Origin: Corbicula japonica
Lineage: Eukaryota > Mollusca > Bivalvia > Venerida > Cyrenidae
Length of the DNA: 64,000 nucleotides
Reading direction: 5' to 3'
Assembly (NCBI GenBank): GCA_038501625.1
Contig: JAZAYU010000002.1
Location: 15,399,702 to 15,463,701, forward strand
Numbering within the stretch: the stretch's first letter is position 1; every line of letters starts with the position of its first letter. Below, one piece after another: positions 48,055 to 59,503 of this stretch. The notes beneath the pieces were generated by a model that saw nothing but the letters and a program-made list of their open reading frames with translations, had not been told where the DNA came from and did not search any database. The translations under genes were made by a program, and so were the position numbers.

Positions 48055-48569
48055 ATAGGTAAAGGAAACAGTCTCGATAATATTGTTTCATTTTTTCACG
48101 TTTGTACTCCCTGGGCTCTTGTTTGTTACCAGGCTTACCCCGTTCGTTTGCCATTTTTAAATACGACATTATTTAAACAGAACGCATTAAACAGACTTGA
48201 CGCCTAGTATTCACTTCAGAAACATGTTGACATTTTTTAATGATTTTATACAGCAGGAACTTCAAATGTCACTAAACATGTGAACAGTAACAATACTGAC
48301 CACTCCTAAATAATGGATGCATATTGCGGTTGACATGGAACTTTCAATGTTATATCTAGTCCATGAAAACGGTACACCGGCCCCCTGAAGCGACATAATG
48401 ATGAATAGGCATTTTGCTTATTGATGATAAATTACATTGATGAGCCGCAACGACTAATTATCATTTCAGAACAATTATGTATCGTTATTTGATAATAGCA
48501 AGTAGACAAACGTAGCAGCTTGATGAGAACGTGACAAAAGCATCAACATAATTTTATGCTATTTCTAAC
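48055..48569. other. Spacer, nothing recognised except a short R2 piece
   Basis: 48310-48360 has ATATTGCGGTTGACATGGAA, an R2 phrase. Confidence 0.35.
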
Positions 48570-48785
48570 CATCTTTTTGCTTGACAATGCTATAAGCTTC
48601 TTATGATTTATGTGTTTGTGTGTTTTTGCATGCAACATTGTCGAGTTGATGGGTGGTTTATAGCATATTATACTAGACAACTTGTACTTGTTTGTTCACA
48701 TGAGAACCTGTTTGGGCAAGTGTTAGGTTCGTGCACCATAAAACCCCAGTGGCATAAATGGTTTTTCCATCGTTCTTTCCTTTTA
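48570..48785 (+). repeat. R1, middle part
   Basis: TGACAATGCTATAAGCTTCT, GCATGCAACATTGTCGAGTT, GAGAACCTGTTTGGGCAAGT. Confidence 0.6.
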
Positions 48786-49039
48786 TATTAAAATGTGATC
48801 TATTCTGACAAATTTTACGATGACGTCTTAATAACGCATAATACATCTACACAGTAACAATCTACAATGGAAAAATTTATGTTGTCTTACCGAGGCTGTC
48901 TGTCAGCCTGGTTTTGCGTTGTAGTTTTAGCAATAATGGTGTTTGAAACTATGACAAATAGTTAATTATTTTGATGAAAGAAAATGATAGAGCTTCACAC
49001 TCGTACCAATAGGTCTTTTATGTATGCTACAGTAAATCA

Positions 49040-49510
49040 AAAATTACTTTTGTTTTCATATTTGGGCCAGTTTTTATATGAGTGTCTTTTATATCCCAGC
49101 GAGTAAAGATTTGGATATTGTAAATCCATCCTTGTTTTTATCTTTTGCCTTTCGGGGTCTCTGTGATATGCAATTTATACTCTCAGATCATCTGTCAGAA
49201 TTCTATTCTATTCAGTTCCGCCCGTTGCTTCCTCGTTTTGGGAAAACCAATTGTTTCATCGGGGAGGGGGCATACGCCGCTGATAACCGAATGATATCCA
49301 TCATAGAAGATTCACCGCCATGTGCATACCATCGTTTGGGATGGATAAAAATGTTATTACTTTTGGTATAAAAAGTTGAGTTGCGGTCAACTCGGGGTCG
49401 GGCGGCTTGGGTAGTTCGATGCATTTCCATTACTGCCTATGAACAGGCTCAAGTCTACATTATTATCATATTTGTCGTGATTGGTGGCTTTCAAAGTTTT
49501 CGTTTCATCA
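49040..49510 (-). repeat. R2, long copy
   Basis: Complement from TTGGTGGCTTTCAAAG to GGGCCAGTTTTTATATG; same extent as the copy at 21940-22440. Confidence 0.62.
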
Positions 49511-50847
49511 ATTTATACAAACGAGCAACAAAACCCATTTATTTGACAATTTACCTTTAATAGCACACGAAAATATTAAGCATAAGAAACCAATGATATT
49601 GTCTAAAAATCAAACAAACAATGCTCATATGATCTTGCATGGGAGACATCTCTATCCGACTATGGAGATTTTACAACATTAAAAAATCTCTTCTATCATA
49701 TAATTTCGTGTTTTTAGTCATGATAATATTTTTCATTTTTTCCTCTAAGTCGAAAGAAAAATAGGTGTGTTTAATATCATCATTTTAAAGAAAAAAACAC
49801 AAACAAATAATTATCAAAAAAAAAAGAACCTGGGGTGTAACCGCCTCCGTAAGGTCAACAGGATTTGAAACCAGGATCAAGGGTTAAACAACCTCTCACC
49901 TCTCACTTGCCCCTAGAGTTTCTCAATGATATGAATAAACAATTACATGTTGTCTTGGCGAATCAACGAACCCCAGTCCATCTATTCGACAAAAGCAACA
50001 TTACACACACTATAGCAAAACAAGCAATCAACATGATCAATGACCTTCCTGAATTTGGAGTAAAAACGACAAAAGAATGAATACACGAGTAAAATTAACA
50101 GATCAAACTAATCAGTTCTTTCTCAACATTGCCATTAGAACCTTCATACAATTTTAAAGCGACTGTCCTGCTTTCCCGTGTGAAGAAATACGTTATTAAA
50201 GCGATTAACTATTATACTCATTTCAGGTATGAGTTGTTTTGGTATATTGCCCATGAATTTGGGGTTCTCATGCAAACGGTTTTCTTTTGTTTTATTATGT
50301 GTTTGGTAATTACGACATGATTTAGACAAAACTGTGCTGGCAATGAATACTTTCCCCACAATTCATTTTTGAAGTTTTAATAGCCAGCCTTCGCCATTTG
50401 CAATGTTAGTACGCCTTTAAACATTTCTAAAAGCAAAAACAGTATTGAAATGAATAAAACCAAGTAAGTCGTTATCTGTAAAATAATCGATTAATGTAAG
50501 TTTAACGCATAATATCACACTCAATATGAAAGATGCATATAGCCTTTAATTATATTCTGAAACGTAAATGCTGAAAAACGAAAAAATAATTTAATGTGGC
50601 TATGAGACAATGTCAGTTAAGTTTAAATCGAAAGTTTAGTATTTGTCTTTTTAGGTCAAAAAAGGATTTAAGCATTAAAACTGCACATTAAATCATATAA
50701 CAGTATAACCCACAGTAACACTGTCACGAATGAATATATTGCGTTTCGTCTACACAAACAGTGCTAATAGTAGAGAACATATGTTTGTGACAGTAAAAAT
50801 AAAAATCTAATTGTTTTGACCTTTGTAATACGGTCATACTAACACAC
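49511..50847. other. Upstream spacer of inhibitor B
   Basis: Homologous to the region upstream of A, with about 500 bp extra at 49990-50510. The short open frames here are not shared with unit 1. Confidence 0.4.
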
Positions 50848-50944
50848 GAATGTAAAATATGTCTACGCCTAGGGAAATGTTTGATTCTATAAAAGCCAAC
50901 AATGGAATTGAAGTTAAGTCACTCAGAAAACTGCACAGCGCACG
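50848..50944 (+). promoter_or_regulatory. Inhibitor B core promoter and untranslated first exon
   Basis: ATATGTCTACGCCTAGGGAA, TATAAAAG at 50888-50895, donor GCGCACG|GTTAGT at 50944/50945. Confidence 0.73.
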
Positions 50945-51562
50945 GTTAGTAGCTCTTTTACTTTCATAGAATTTTAATGTGTTTCCAGCTTGTTAAAGAT
51001 TGTTCTCAACTTGCAGAATATAGCTTCACTAAAGTTAGCATATATTCAATAGAAAGTTCTGTATAAAGGCAATGCTGATGCGGCAAATCTTGTGAAGATT
51101 TTATTTTCGAAGAAATTAATTAAATTACATTAATCTTAAATAACGATACGCATTGATTATAGAAATACGAATGTGATACAAACATTGTGCAATTGAGATC
51201 TGATAGTTTTCTGTCAATGTCAAATTGCTAAAACTATGTATGTTATTATGTTAAGATGGAATAATTATATCTTGCATTTAATTCACTGACAAATCGCACT
51301 ACATTTTGGTTCGTATTGCGATTGAGAATGCGTACATTGTAAGTATGGGAATTTACGCACGTTCTCTTAAAGTGACTTGAAAACATAAACATAAGAAAAG
51401 CCAAAAAGTCTAACAAGTGTTCGACACTTTTAAGGTTTGTGAAAAACTACTTTTAATATTTTATTTTGTTTATTATATTGCTATATTTTTATTTGTAAAA
51501 TATCCATGATTAATATATGAACTATTTTATATACATTTAAGGACAACATCTTACTTTCGAAA

Positions 51563-51747
51563 ATGCTCTGCAAAAGCTTTATTGTGCTCGTCATCGTTGC
51601 CATGGCATTCGTGCTTCCAGAGGCATCTGCAAACTTTCCTACAGGTTGTAACAGTTTCATTTATTTATTAAGCTAAGTACATGTTACGCTATAATTGTGT
51701 TACAGAAACTTAAATAATGAGAAAGAGAGCGAGAGATAGATAGAGTG

Positions 51748-51795
<48 letters not shown>

Positions 51796-51865
51796 TAGAT
51801 AGAGTGAAAAGAGAGAGAGATAGAGTGAAAAGAGAGAGAGAGAGATACATGTAGATAAAGTGAAA

Positions 51866-51896
<31 letters not shown>

Positions 51897-52274
51897 TAGA
51901 GAGAGAGAGAAAAGAGAGAGAGAATGAGAGAAATACGTTTCTCTTTCAAAAGTACAAGCGATTTTAATACCATTTTATTTATGTTTCTGTTAATTTCAAT
52001 TGTGATGTGAAATTACATCGACAGCTAACGTTGACGGTAGGAGTACATGCATGTATGAGATATTTCTCATCTTCGCTACCTAATGAGTATAATTTGAATT
52101 GAATTATTTTAAAAAGCTGACTTAATTCTTTCTGTTTATTCAGTGTGCACGGGCCCCGATGGTAACACATACCAGAACGGGGAATCGTACATGGATGATT
52201 GCAATACGTGTCGGTGTATTGCTAACGGACACAGCGAGCCACTAGGAGCATGCACAAGAATGGCTTGCAACTAA
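51563..52274 (+). CDS. Single-domain pacifastin-like secreted inhibitor, copy B
   Basis: A 70-residue precursor. Coding exons are 51563-51644 and 52144-52274. Exon 1 begins at AAG|GACAA (51542). The signal peptide is MLCKSFIVLVIVAMAFVLPE then ASA, and the mature chain starts near NFPTVC. The domain is C-x17-C-NT-C-R-C-x11-CTRMAC, again with Arg after C-T. It differs from A mostly between Cys4 and Cys5 (IANGHSEPLGA against MADGTRPPGGA), close to the putative reactive loop. The stop is followed immediately by the donor G|GTTAAA, and the last exon (53345 on) is untranslated. The intron contains a GA microsatellite instead of the R3 found in A. Same caveat on fold name as copy A. Confidence 0.85.
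51719..51936 (+). repeat. GA microsatellite in the inhibitor B intron
   Basis: About 210 bp of (GA)n with GATA and GTGAAAA interruptions (unit GATAGAGTGAAAAGAGAGAG repeated). Copy A keeps only a short trace (GAGAGAGTGAGAGAATGGGG) at 30089. The long frame on the other strand is a repeat artefact. Confidence 0.92.
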
Positions 52275-52379
52275 GGTTAAATTTTTATTTCTGTTTCACT
52301 TATAAAAACTGTACGTTTGTAGTTCATGGAACTTAATTAAGTGGGCTGCCATAAAGCTATATTACAGTTCTGTGAACGT

Positions 52380-52745
52380 TTTAGGTTACAAACGAAACGC
52401 ACGATACACAATAGACGGACGCACGATACGCGATAGGCGGACGCACTATACATCGTAGAAGTACGATACACGATACTGCCGATTCATATAATTTGTGTAC
52501 GAGATTTCTTAAAGTTTGAAAATGCAATCAAAATATAAGGTGAATGGTTGAAATTGAATAGTAATAATTTGCATATGCAAGTAACTTATACACGTTGCAC
52601 GATAAAAATAACAGACGCATAATGCACGATTCACGATATACGCACGCACGATGCACGTTAGACGGACGCACGATACACGTTAGACGGACGCACGATACAC
52701 GATAGACGGAAGCACGATTGACGCAAATTTTGTAACATTATACAT
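52380..52745 (+). repeat. GACGGACGCACGAT minisatellite patches
   Basis: 52395-52450 and 52612-52722 carry units of about 22 bp (CACGATACACGTTAGACGGA), ending GACGCAAATTTTGTAAC as at 7570. Located in the untranslated intron of inhibitor B. Confidence 0.65.
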
Positions 52746-53344
52746 TCACAGTACTGTAATCATAAATATTCTATGTATATACATGTATGATGCTTTTGCG
52801 CTACATGTATTTGAAAAAGTGCGATGATAAATGGTTTATAATTCAGGAATATGGCTGAGACTCATAAAAAAGTGATGGTCAGGTTATGAAATCTTCTTTA
52901 TTTTCGGAAACTGGGAACGTATCTCGAAGCAGCTCAACATGGTTACAGTTTGATTTAATTAATATAAATAATTGTTTATAAATTTGATTTTACGGAATTT
53001 TAAAGTAATCTTTCCTGTTGGTGTAATATTTTAAGTTTGGTAATTGCATTTTTTAATATAAACAATTAATGGGAAATAGAACAGTACACAGTTTTGAAGG
53101 TACGCGTACATGTATGAAATACATTTTTGTATTATTTAGAATTTTAATTGAGATCTTTTAAGTTAAATATGAAAAAGTTAACTGAATGTATATTATTAAC
53201 TATGTTTCAACGTAAAGATATGATGTGTAACATTGTTGTAAACGCGTGATAACCTTTTAGTTCAAAACGACGGCAATAAATAAATTTCAATTAATATTTG
53301 CAATAAATATCGTTATGCTCTAGATGTGTTTCTTTCTATTTCAG

Positions 53345-53425
53345 GTTATGGTGTTTGCCAGAGAGACGTGTCTTTAATATGGTAATATGGGAAAAACTGA
53401 ATAAAGATACATTATGCAAACTCAA
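53345..53425 (+). terminator. Last exon of inhibitor B with poly(A) signal
   Basis: Acceptor CTATTTCAG then GTTATGGTGTTTGCCAGAGA; AATAAA at 53400-53405. Confidence 0.68.
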
Positions 53426-53689
53426 TTTACATTCTGTTATTTATAAGTCATTTATGGTTGACTCTATTAAACTTTACTTGATTATCACGACAAATACTAC
53501 CAGCCAATTGGCATGTATAACCGTGCACCAAAAGTTATCTAATCACGATGCATACATGTATGCACATGGAGAAAATAGCGTCACGAAAGCAAGAACATAA
53601 GAGAAAGCTTATGTGTTCTCATTTGCGAATTTCCTTGATACTTATTAAACTGTAGATGTCCCGTTAGTATCAACTTACGCGGTTTATAT

Positions 53690-54400
53690 TTCAAAGCTTG
53701 TTCTAGAAAAAGTGAAATATTCACATCAAGAATGGCCACATGGAGAATTACCTAATAGGAACGTTTAATGGACACTAATTGGTGTATGAACCAGGTTCTA
53801 GGAAGCACCAACCACACACTTGCTCAACAAGGTTCTCATATACACAAACAAGTACATTTGTCCTATTGAATTAACCTCAACCCACCCATTAACTCGACAA
53901 TTTTGCATGCAAAACCGCACATTCAAGCGTAATAAAACATATGAAGCTAAATAAGGCATTAACAAGAATGTGGGTACTCATTAATAATACTGTGAGCAAA
54001 GCACCTGGAGTCAAAAAAGCAAGGACACTATGTCGAGAGAATTGAAAAAAGAAGGCGTTCAATATAATATTCTATCGCGCTCTCCATGCTTATTGGCTAA
54101 CCCGTTTAACAGTTTATCTCTTTTCTTACATTGAATCTTGAGAAAGAACAAGTAAGCAGTTCCTTTTATTCCATTGTGTTCTTTCTGATTAAACTCAAGT
54201 TGCTCTGGTTTCGGTTACCACCATTTTCGATTTAAACCGCTGTTAGCTTGAAATAGATGAAAAGGGAACTTTGAAATCCACCGAACACGACAATATGAAA
54301 ATATGAAAATACTGCAGGCTCGGGTTGATTGAGCCTGTTCGTGGACAGTAATTGAAATGCACATAAATGCCGCCACCGCATAGCCCTGGGTTATGTCCAC
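53690..54400. repeat. R1 (-) then R2 (+), partner of 32290-33430
   Basis: GGTTCTAGGAAGCACCAACC and CGACAATTTTGCATGCAAAA (R1 reversed) to GCAGGCTCGGGTTGATTGAG (R2). R2 is cut short here at about 54400, where homology to unit 1 ends. Confidence 0.55.
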
Positions 54401-54675
54401 TTTTTCACTTTTGAAAAATTACGATCAAGGAAAAAATACACGTTTAATTATTATACAGTATTTTTAATATAGTATAATAAAATATAATATGATATAAAAT
54501 AATAAAATATAATATTATATAATATATAACTGTGTTACGCTTAAAAATGTAACATTAATAAAATCTTATCATAACATATTCAGAATTAATAAAATCCAAA
54601 TTGGGTAATTTATAAACAGATTAATAAATGCATTGTTTTATATGGACTTACTGTCCAAAGTACATGTAACCGCAG

Positions 54676-54800
54676 ACCACAGATGTTTCTGATATTTATA
54701 TTAATAATTGAAAGGAAATTACCCGTGTCATAAAGTCAAACTTATGTGAAATATGAACATGCTTAAGGGAATATGCTATGTATTATAAACAATAGTTAAC
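54676..54800 (+). promoter_or_regulatory. Orphan, decayed inhibitor promoter
   Basis: CAGATGTTTCTGATATTTAT and ATTAATAATTG, then CTTATGTGAAATATGAACAT, GCTTAAGGGAATATGCTATG and TATTATAAAC (degenerate TATA). This is the same order as upstream of A, B and C. An R1 3' end (54808-54845) follows at once, and no exon follows. It marks a lost fourth gene copy. Confidence 0.55.
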
Positions 54801-54845
54801 ACTGCGTTTTCCGAGTGTGTCGATTCCTGATATGCATATTTCACT

Positions 54846-57069
54846 TCTTAACTTACTGGTCACGAATATCATAAAATGTTTTAAATTCTACGCGTTACAG
54901 TGTAAAGCGGAAAATTAATGTCTTAACGGATCGCTATACAAAACCGTGCGGGTAGTTTTAATTCAGTTCTACGGAGACTTTTCGCAGGTAACCTTAAACT
55001 TTGTGTTCAAATTTAAGAAACGTTGTATTATTGCATTACTGTTATTGCTACCTGTGCTGTGTTACTTTATATAGTTTATTAATATAATAAAATACGCAAT
55101 GTATTCAAGCATGACAGGACAGGTACTGTAGTTCCGGTATTTTGAGGAACGTTCCGAGTATTATATTTGATGCGATTCGTGGATTGCTACAGAAACACGG
55201 TGTCTTTCTTAAAAGAAATGATTATTAAGGGAGGGGTTTTAAGTGGACGGGTGGAGTTCACAGACACACACAGTCAAAACTTTGTAAGGGCAGTAGTTTA
55301 GGTTGGGATTTGACAAATATCTCATGTTTAGAGTTTGAAGTTGACTGCTGCATGCTTTAATATTTCCCCAAATATATTTTAGTAGGTGTTGAAAGCATTT
55401 TACATGTACTTTGAAATTTCATTGTGCCGAGTAAAGCAGTCTTGAGATAAGACTAGAATTATGTATCATGTATGATCAATAGAAGATGTTTCCTATTGAT
55501 ACATGTATTTGATGTTATCATGTAACAGGACACTCCCCAACCTTTACTCGTGAATAAATGCGTCTCCACATTGCAAAACAGTGTTGCTGTTGTTATGTGT
55601 CAGGGAATGCATAGATGTCCCCAAAGCCATACAAATACGGCGACAGCGCCTAGCCAACCATGCAAGAGACAGAATCATACCGTCCGTATCCCCCAAAAGG
55701 GATAGTTCAAGCATACCTATATACTGCCACCCACAACAATTGACATTCTGCATGGTTTGAAATTGTACATTGTGCTGCTTAACATTTCGGATAAGCGTAA
55801 TTTATAGTATCAACTTTTCAGGAAAAACTAAAAAAAAAAAAAACAATTACAGATTATCACATCGTATTAGGTTTAAATAGTTCACTTCCTACTAATTTTA
55901 TGTCATAAGGTTAACTTCATTGATTTTATTGTAAAAAATAATCGGTGTTTTTCATTTAAAAAGCACACTTCATTTTCATTTTTAAATGGTTGAAATTTGT
56001 GTTTTATTTAAAAAACAATAGCAACCCAGCATTGTGTAAAAACATAACAAGTGTCCTTTACTTTCAGTAATAGATATGTAAATTACTTTTCTCGTTATCG
56101 CTAGACACGGGCTAAGCGCATTTAAAACATGGTTCCTACTTTTAAATTTGTTGTTATAGTTGTTGTTGGTTTTAGGGTTTTTTATGTGTTTACGTGTTCG
56201 TTATCGGTGCGTGATTTCTCAAGATTGGTGTGCTTTTTATCATCACTTCTTATATTAATGAGTATAATTATAACGTTAGCTAATAGGTGGTATTTTGATT
56301 TTTAATACAATTATCCTTAGTCGTATTGCATGCATATACAGTGTATTTATACTTTATTTTAAATATCAGCAGCCATAGCTGGTAATTTTCACCTGCATAA
56401 AAACCACTAATTTACTTAATTGACAGTTAGTATTTTGCATGATTTACGAGCTTTCTGTGATAATAATAAGGTATTTTATATCTCCTGTTTCAAATTTCCA
56501 TTTAATTTGCATCTTATTTTGCTTATTTTCAAATTATCTTCTTCTTGCAATAAAAAACAACTTGTTGATTTGTATTTAATACATTTTATAAACATCTTTC
56601 TATAAAAAAATAACTTTCGTTTAAATTTGTTTTTAGAGTTAGAGTCACTTTACCAGCATTTAATTTGCTACTTATTCTCTTACCAATTAAGGAAGTACCC
56701 CGTTTACAATTCTGCTTCTGCTTTTTCAATGCACATGATTTCTAAACATCTTTTCCATCAGTATACGTGTTTAAGATTTAAAGATCTCTTCCATTGTTTA
56801 AACACAGAGAGTTCTACCCCTTACTCTTTACTCGCCTGTTTAAACGCCTGTGCTACCTAGTTCTACCCCTTACTCTTTATTCACCTGTTTAAACGCCTGT
56901 GCTACCTACTGTATGTATATCTGTGCCGTCTGATATGGAGCTACATCGGCCGCATCTTGATTAGAAATAACCACATGACTATTACAGCGAATGGTGTAGA
57001 TACTGATCATACTGCATAGATGCACAAGATGGGTCTACAATGTACGCCCGTGCAATGAAAGTGTATATA
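54846..57069. other. Spacer with one short repeat and one tandem duplication
   Basis: 55595-55745 is a repeat (CCATACAAATACGGCGACAG) related to 8765-8840. 56810-56907 is two 49-bp copies starting AGTTCTACCCCTTACTCTTT. 55828-55842 is a poly(A) tract. No gene recognised. Confidence 0.5.
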
Positions 57070-57071
57070 TA

Positions 57072-57385
57072 CTAGTGTCCAAAAGAAATGATACCGCTTG
57101 TTTTCAAGAACATACAATAAAACCAAACGGCTATAAACATTTCGAGAGGTCAGTGCAAGACTATTGTAACTCCTTCTTTATTTCAATGTAGTTACAATAG
57201 TCTTGCACTGACCCCTCGATTTGGATTGGTCTTAATCATTAGAGAAAACTTTTAACAGCATCATGCTTGTGTATAAAAATCAGTTTCATCAATCCTGCAC
57301 ACAATCATTAACAGTATTTAAAGAAGGGTCAGGTCTTAAACAAACATTTTATTGAAAGTTTGGTATCGTTTCTTTTGGACACTTG
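57072..57385. mobile_element. 314-bp MITE with Tc1/mariner-like ends
   Basis: TIRs CTAGTGTCCAAAAGAAATGA then TACC, and on the complement of the right end CAAGTGTCCAAAAGAAACGA then TACC, flanked by TA on both sides (57070-57071 and 57386-57387). An inner inverted repeat, GTCAGTGCAAGACTATTGTA (57149) and its complement (57193), would form a second hairpin. No coding frame. Confidence 0.85.
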
Positions 57386-57619
57386 TATATGTAGTAAAGA
57401 GTTAGGAAACTTGAACATGGTTAAGAATAGTTACATAATTACACAATTACTGACCTCTCCACTTAACCAAATATAAAATCTGAAAACTTTCAAGCCATAA
57501 GCTATACTTTGATTTAAAGCATTTTATCGTTTTTGTATCATTGTTTAATATTTATTTATTTCTTCTGCTGGCACAATGACCGACAACGAATCCTTACTAC
57601 CCTGCGTCTATTATACAGC

Positions 57620-58090
57620 TCAAAAAGGTGAGATATGCATATCAGGAATTGCCTCATTCAGAAAAACAGCCTCCCAAAACAGCCAAGCAGAAGAAAAGAG
57701 GGAGAGCATGGTTATAAAAATAATCAGTTTCAGGTAGGCAGTAATATGCATTTCCATTACTTTCCATGAACAGGCTCAATCAAACCGAGCCTGAAATATC
57801 TTCACAATTTTCGTGTTTGATGGCTTTCATAGTTCCCTTTTCATCTATTATAATAAAAATGAGAACCCGAGTGGTTACCGCCTTGGACCAACAGAAAAAC
57901 CAAAAACAATAAAAAGTTAAAATCCAATTACAAATATTACTGATAAAAACAAAACATGGAACACATGTCAAAACAAACTACGTATCAAAGTTAAAAATTG
58001 GTAGGGAACCGCCTTGGAATGGTCAGTGGCGAAACTAAACATAATAGAAACTGGGATGTAAACAGACTTGACGCGCGCAAAACCCCGCTG
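57620..58090 (-). repeat. R1 and R2 fragments, partly Z block
   Basis: 57630-57720 is R1 reversed, 57725-57850 R2 reversed, 57860-57900 and 58000-58080 further R1 pieces. The last piece is shared with 36210-36300. Confidence 0.5.
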
Positions 58091-58560
58091 TTCATGACCA
58101 AAATATTAACTACAAATAACGTATTGACTCTATTGAATAATAGAACCTTAGTTTAACACATATAATAAAAATAATATAAATGTACCAATGTCTTGGAAAC
58201 ATAATTTTATCTAAATCGCGGAATGCAAAATGTATTACTTTTGTCTGCTCAGTAAATGATATCATTTCATGAATTGACTTAAATCGTTCGAAGTTACCTT
58301 TCTCCCTCCAATTTAATTGATTTTGTCCTTGTCGTCTTCGTTTGCTTTGTATATTGTCGGTACTTGAATAAATTATTATCATTATTATAATTATTTTCAT
58401 TATTATTGTTGTTGTTGCTGTTGATTCTGTTGCTGATGTTGTTGTTGTTGTTATTTCTGTCTAAGTATTGTTTTAAAAGCATTATTCTGTTAAATTGTGT
58501 ATGCGCCTACCCTTAATAATTTTCTATGAAAAATAAGTATAGACATTTATTCAGCCTAAC
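57990..58560. repeat. Spacer block Z, copy 2 left part
   Basis: Partner of 36210-36950 (TCGCGGAATGCA, GAATTGACTTAAATCGTTCG). 58376-58462 is an expanded ATT/TTG trinucleotide tract absent from copy 1. Confidence 0.55.
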
Positions 58561-58791
58561 AGACACAACCGGTATACAGTACCATATTTTAAAAAAAAAA
58601 CAAGTAATGCTTTCATCATTAAAAATATTTTATTATTATATATCATAATAAGTTTTAAAACAATACACGGTTGAACATTCACGAAATATGCCACACAAAC
58701 ACTATTCATTGTTACTATAGGTAACATGTGTTTCTGACTGTAATATTAATAACTAAGTTGATAACGATTGTGTAATAAATGACCATTAGTG

Positions 58792-58885
58792 CGAAATATG
58801 TGCAAGCCTACGGGTATATGTTTGATACTATAAAAGCCAACAGGAGAATTGAAGTTTAGTTTACCAGAGAACTTCATAGCGCACG
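58792..58885 (+). promoter_or_regulatory. Inhibitor C core promoter and untranslated first exon
   Basis: ATATGTGCAAGCCTACGGGT, TATAAAAG at 58829-58836, donor GCGCACG|GTAAGT at 58885/58886. Confidence 0.75.
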
Positions 58886-59503
58886 GTAAGTAAATCTTTT
58901 ACAGTTCATGTGATTTTGATTGTTAACCCAGCTATATAAGAAATGTTTTCAAATTGCAGAATAGTGTTGAAGTATGTTAGCCTATGTTCAAATGTGCATT
59001 AAATACATGGTAAGGATCTTGTGAAAGTCTCACATGGATAGTTCTGTTTATTTAAATCTATTTCAAAGTTTTTTTAAATAAAACTTTAAGATTACATTAA
59101 GTACACCTTGATTGTAACATTAGAATACTTAACATATATTTTACTCTTCAGGTCTGATCGTACAACAGTTTGCTGTTAAATGTTAAATTTAGTAAATTTA
59201 GTATATTAATAGGCTGTGATTAGAAGAAAAAACAATGTTTTTGCAACAAAATAATAATTATCTGTCACAATACCACAGCTGTGTTCACAATTTGATTTGA
59301 ATACATGGGAATACGAATATATACAAGACTTTTCTCTTGTTGATAATTGAAAACAGCATAAGAAAAGCCGAAAGCCAAACCTATATTCGACAACAAACAC
59401 AACTGTTTTTGTGCGAAATTCTTATAGCTTACTTTGTTTATTTCACAAAGGTAAAATTTAAACCATTTTATATATATTCAAGGACAAGCTCTTACATTCG
59501 AAG

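Larger units (their letters stand above)
37735..54400. repeat. Segmental duplication unit 2 (GPCR 2 and inhibitor B)
   Basis: Partner of unit 1. Extra material relative to unit 1 is concentrated at 42830-44740 and about 44830-49380, which include SINE-bearing spacer and the foldback transposon. Unit 1 has palindrome P6 and an R3 copy that unit 2 lacks. Confidence 0.72.

Noticed and set aside
47986..48207. 73-codon frame at the foldback end
   Set aside because: Starts in the inverted arm and runs into the flank.
49078..49371. 97-codon plus-strand frame
   Set aside because: Lies in a reverse R2 repeat and is not open in other R2 copies.
51710..51973. Leu/Ser-rich minus-strand frame
   Set aside because: Translation of the GA microsatellite.
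58294..58482. Asn-rich minus-strand frame
   Set aside because: Translation of the ATT/TTG trinucleotide tract.
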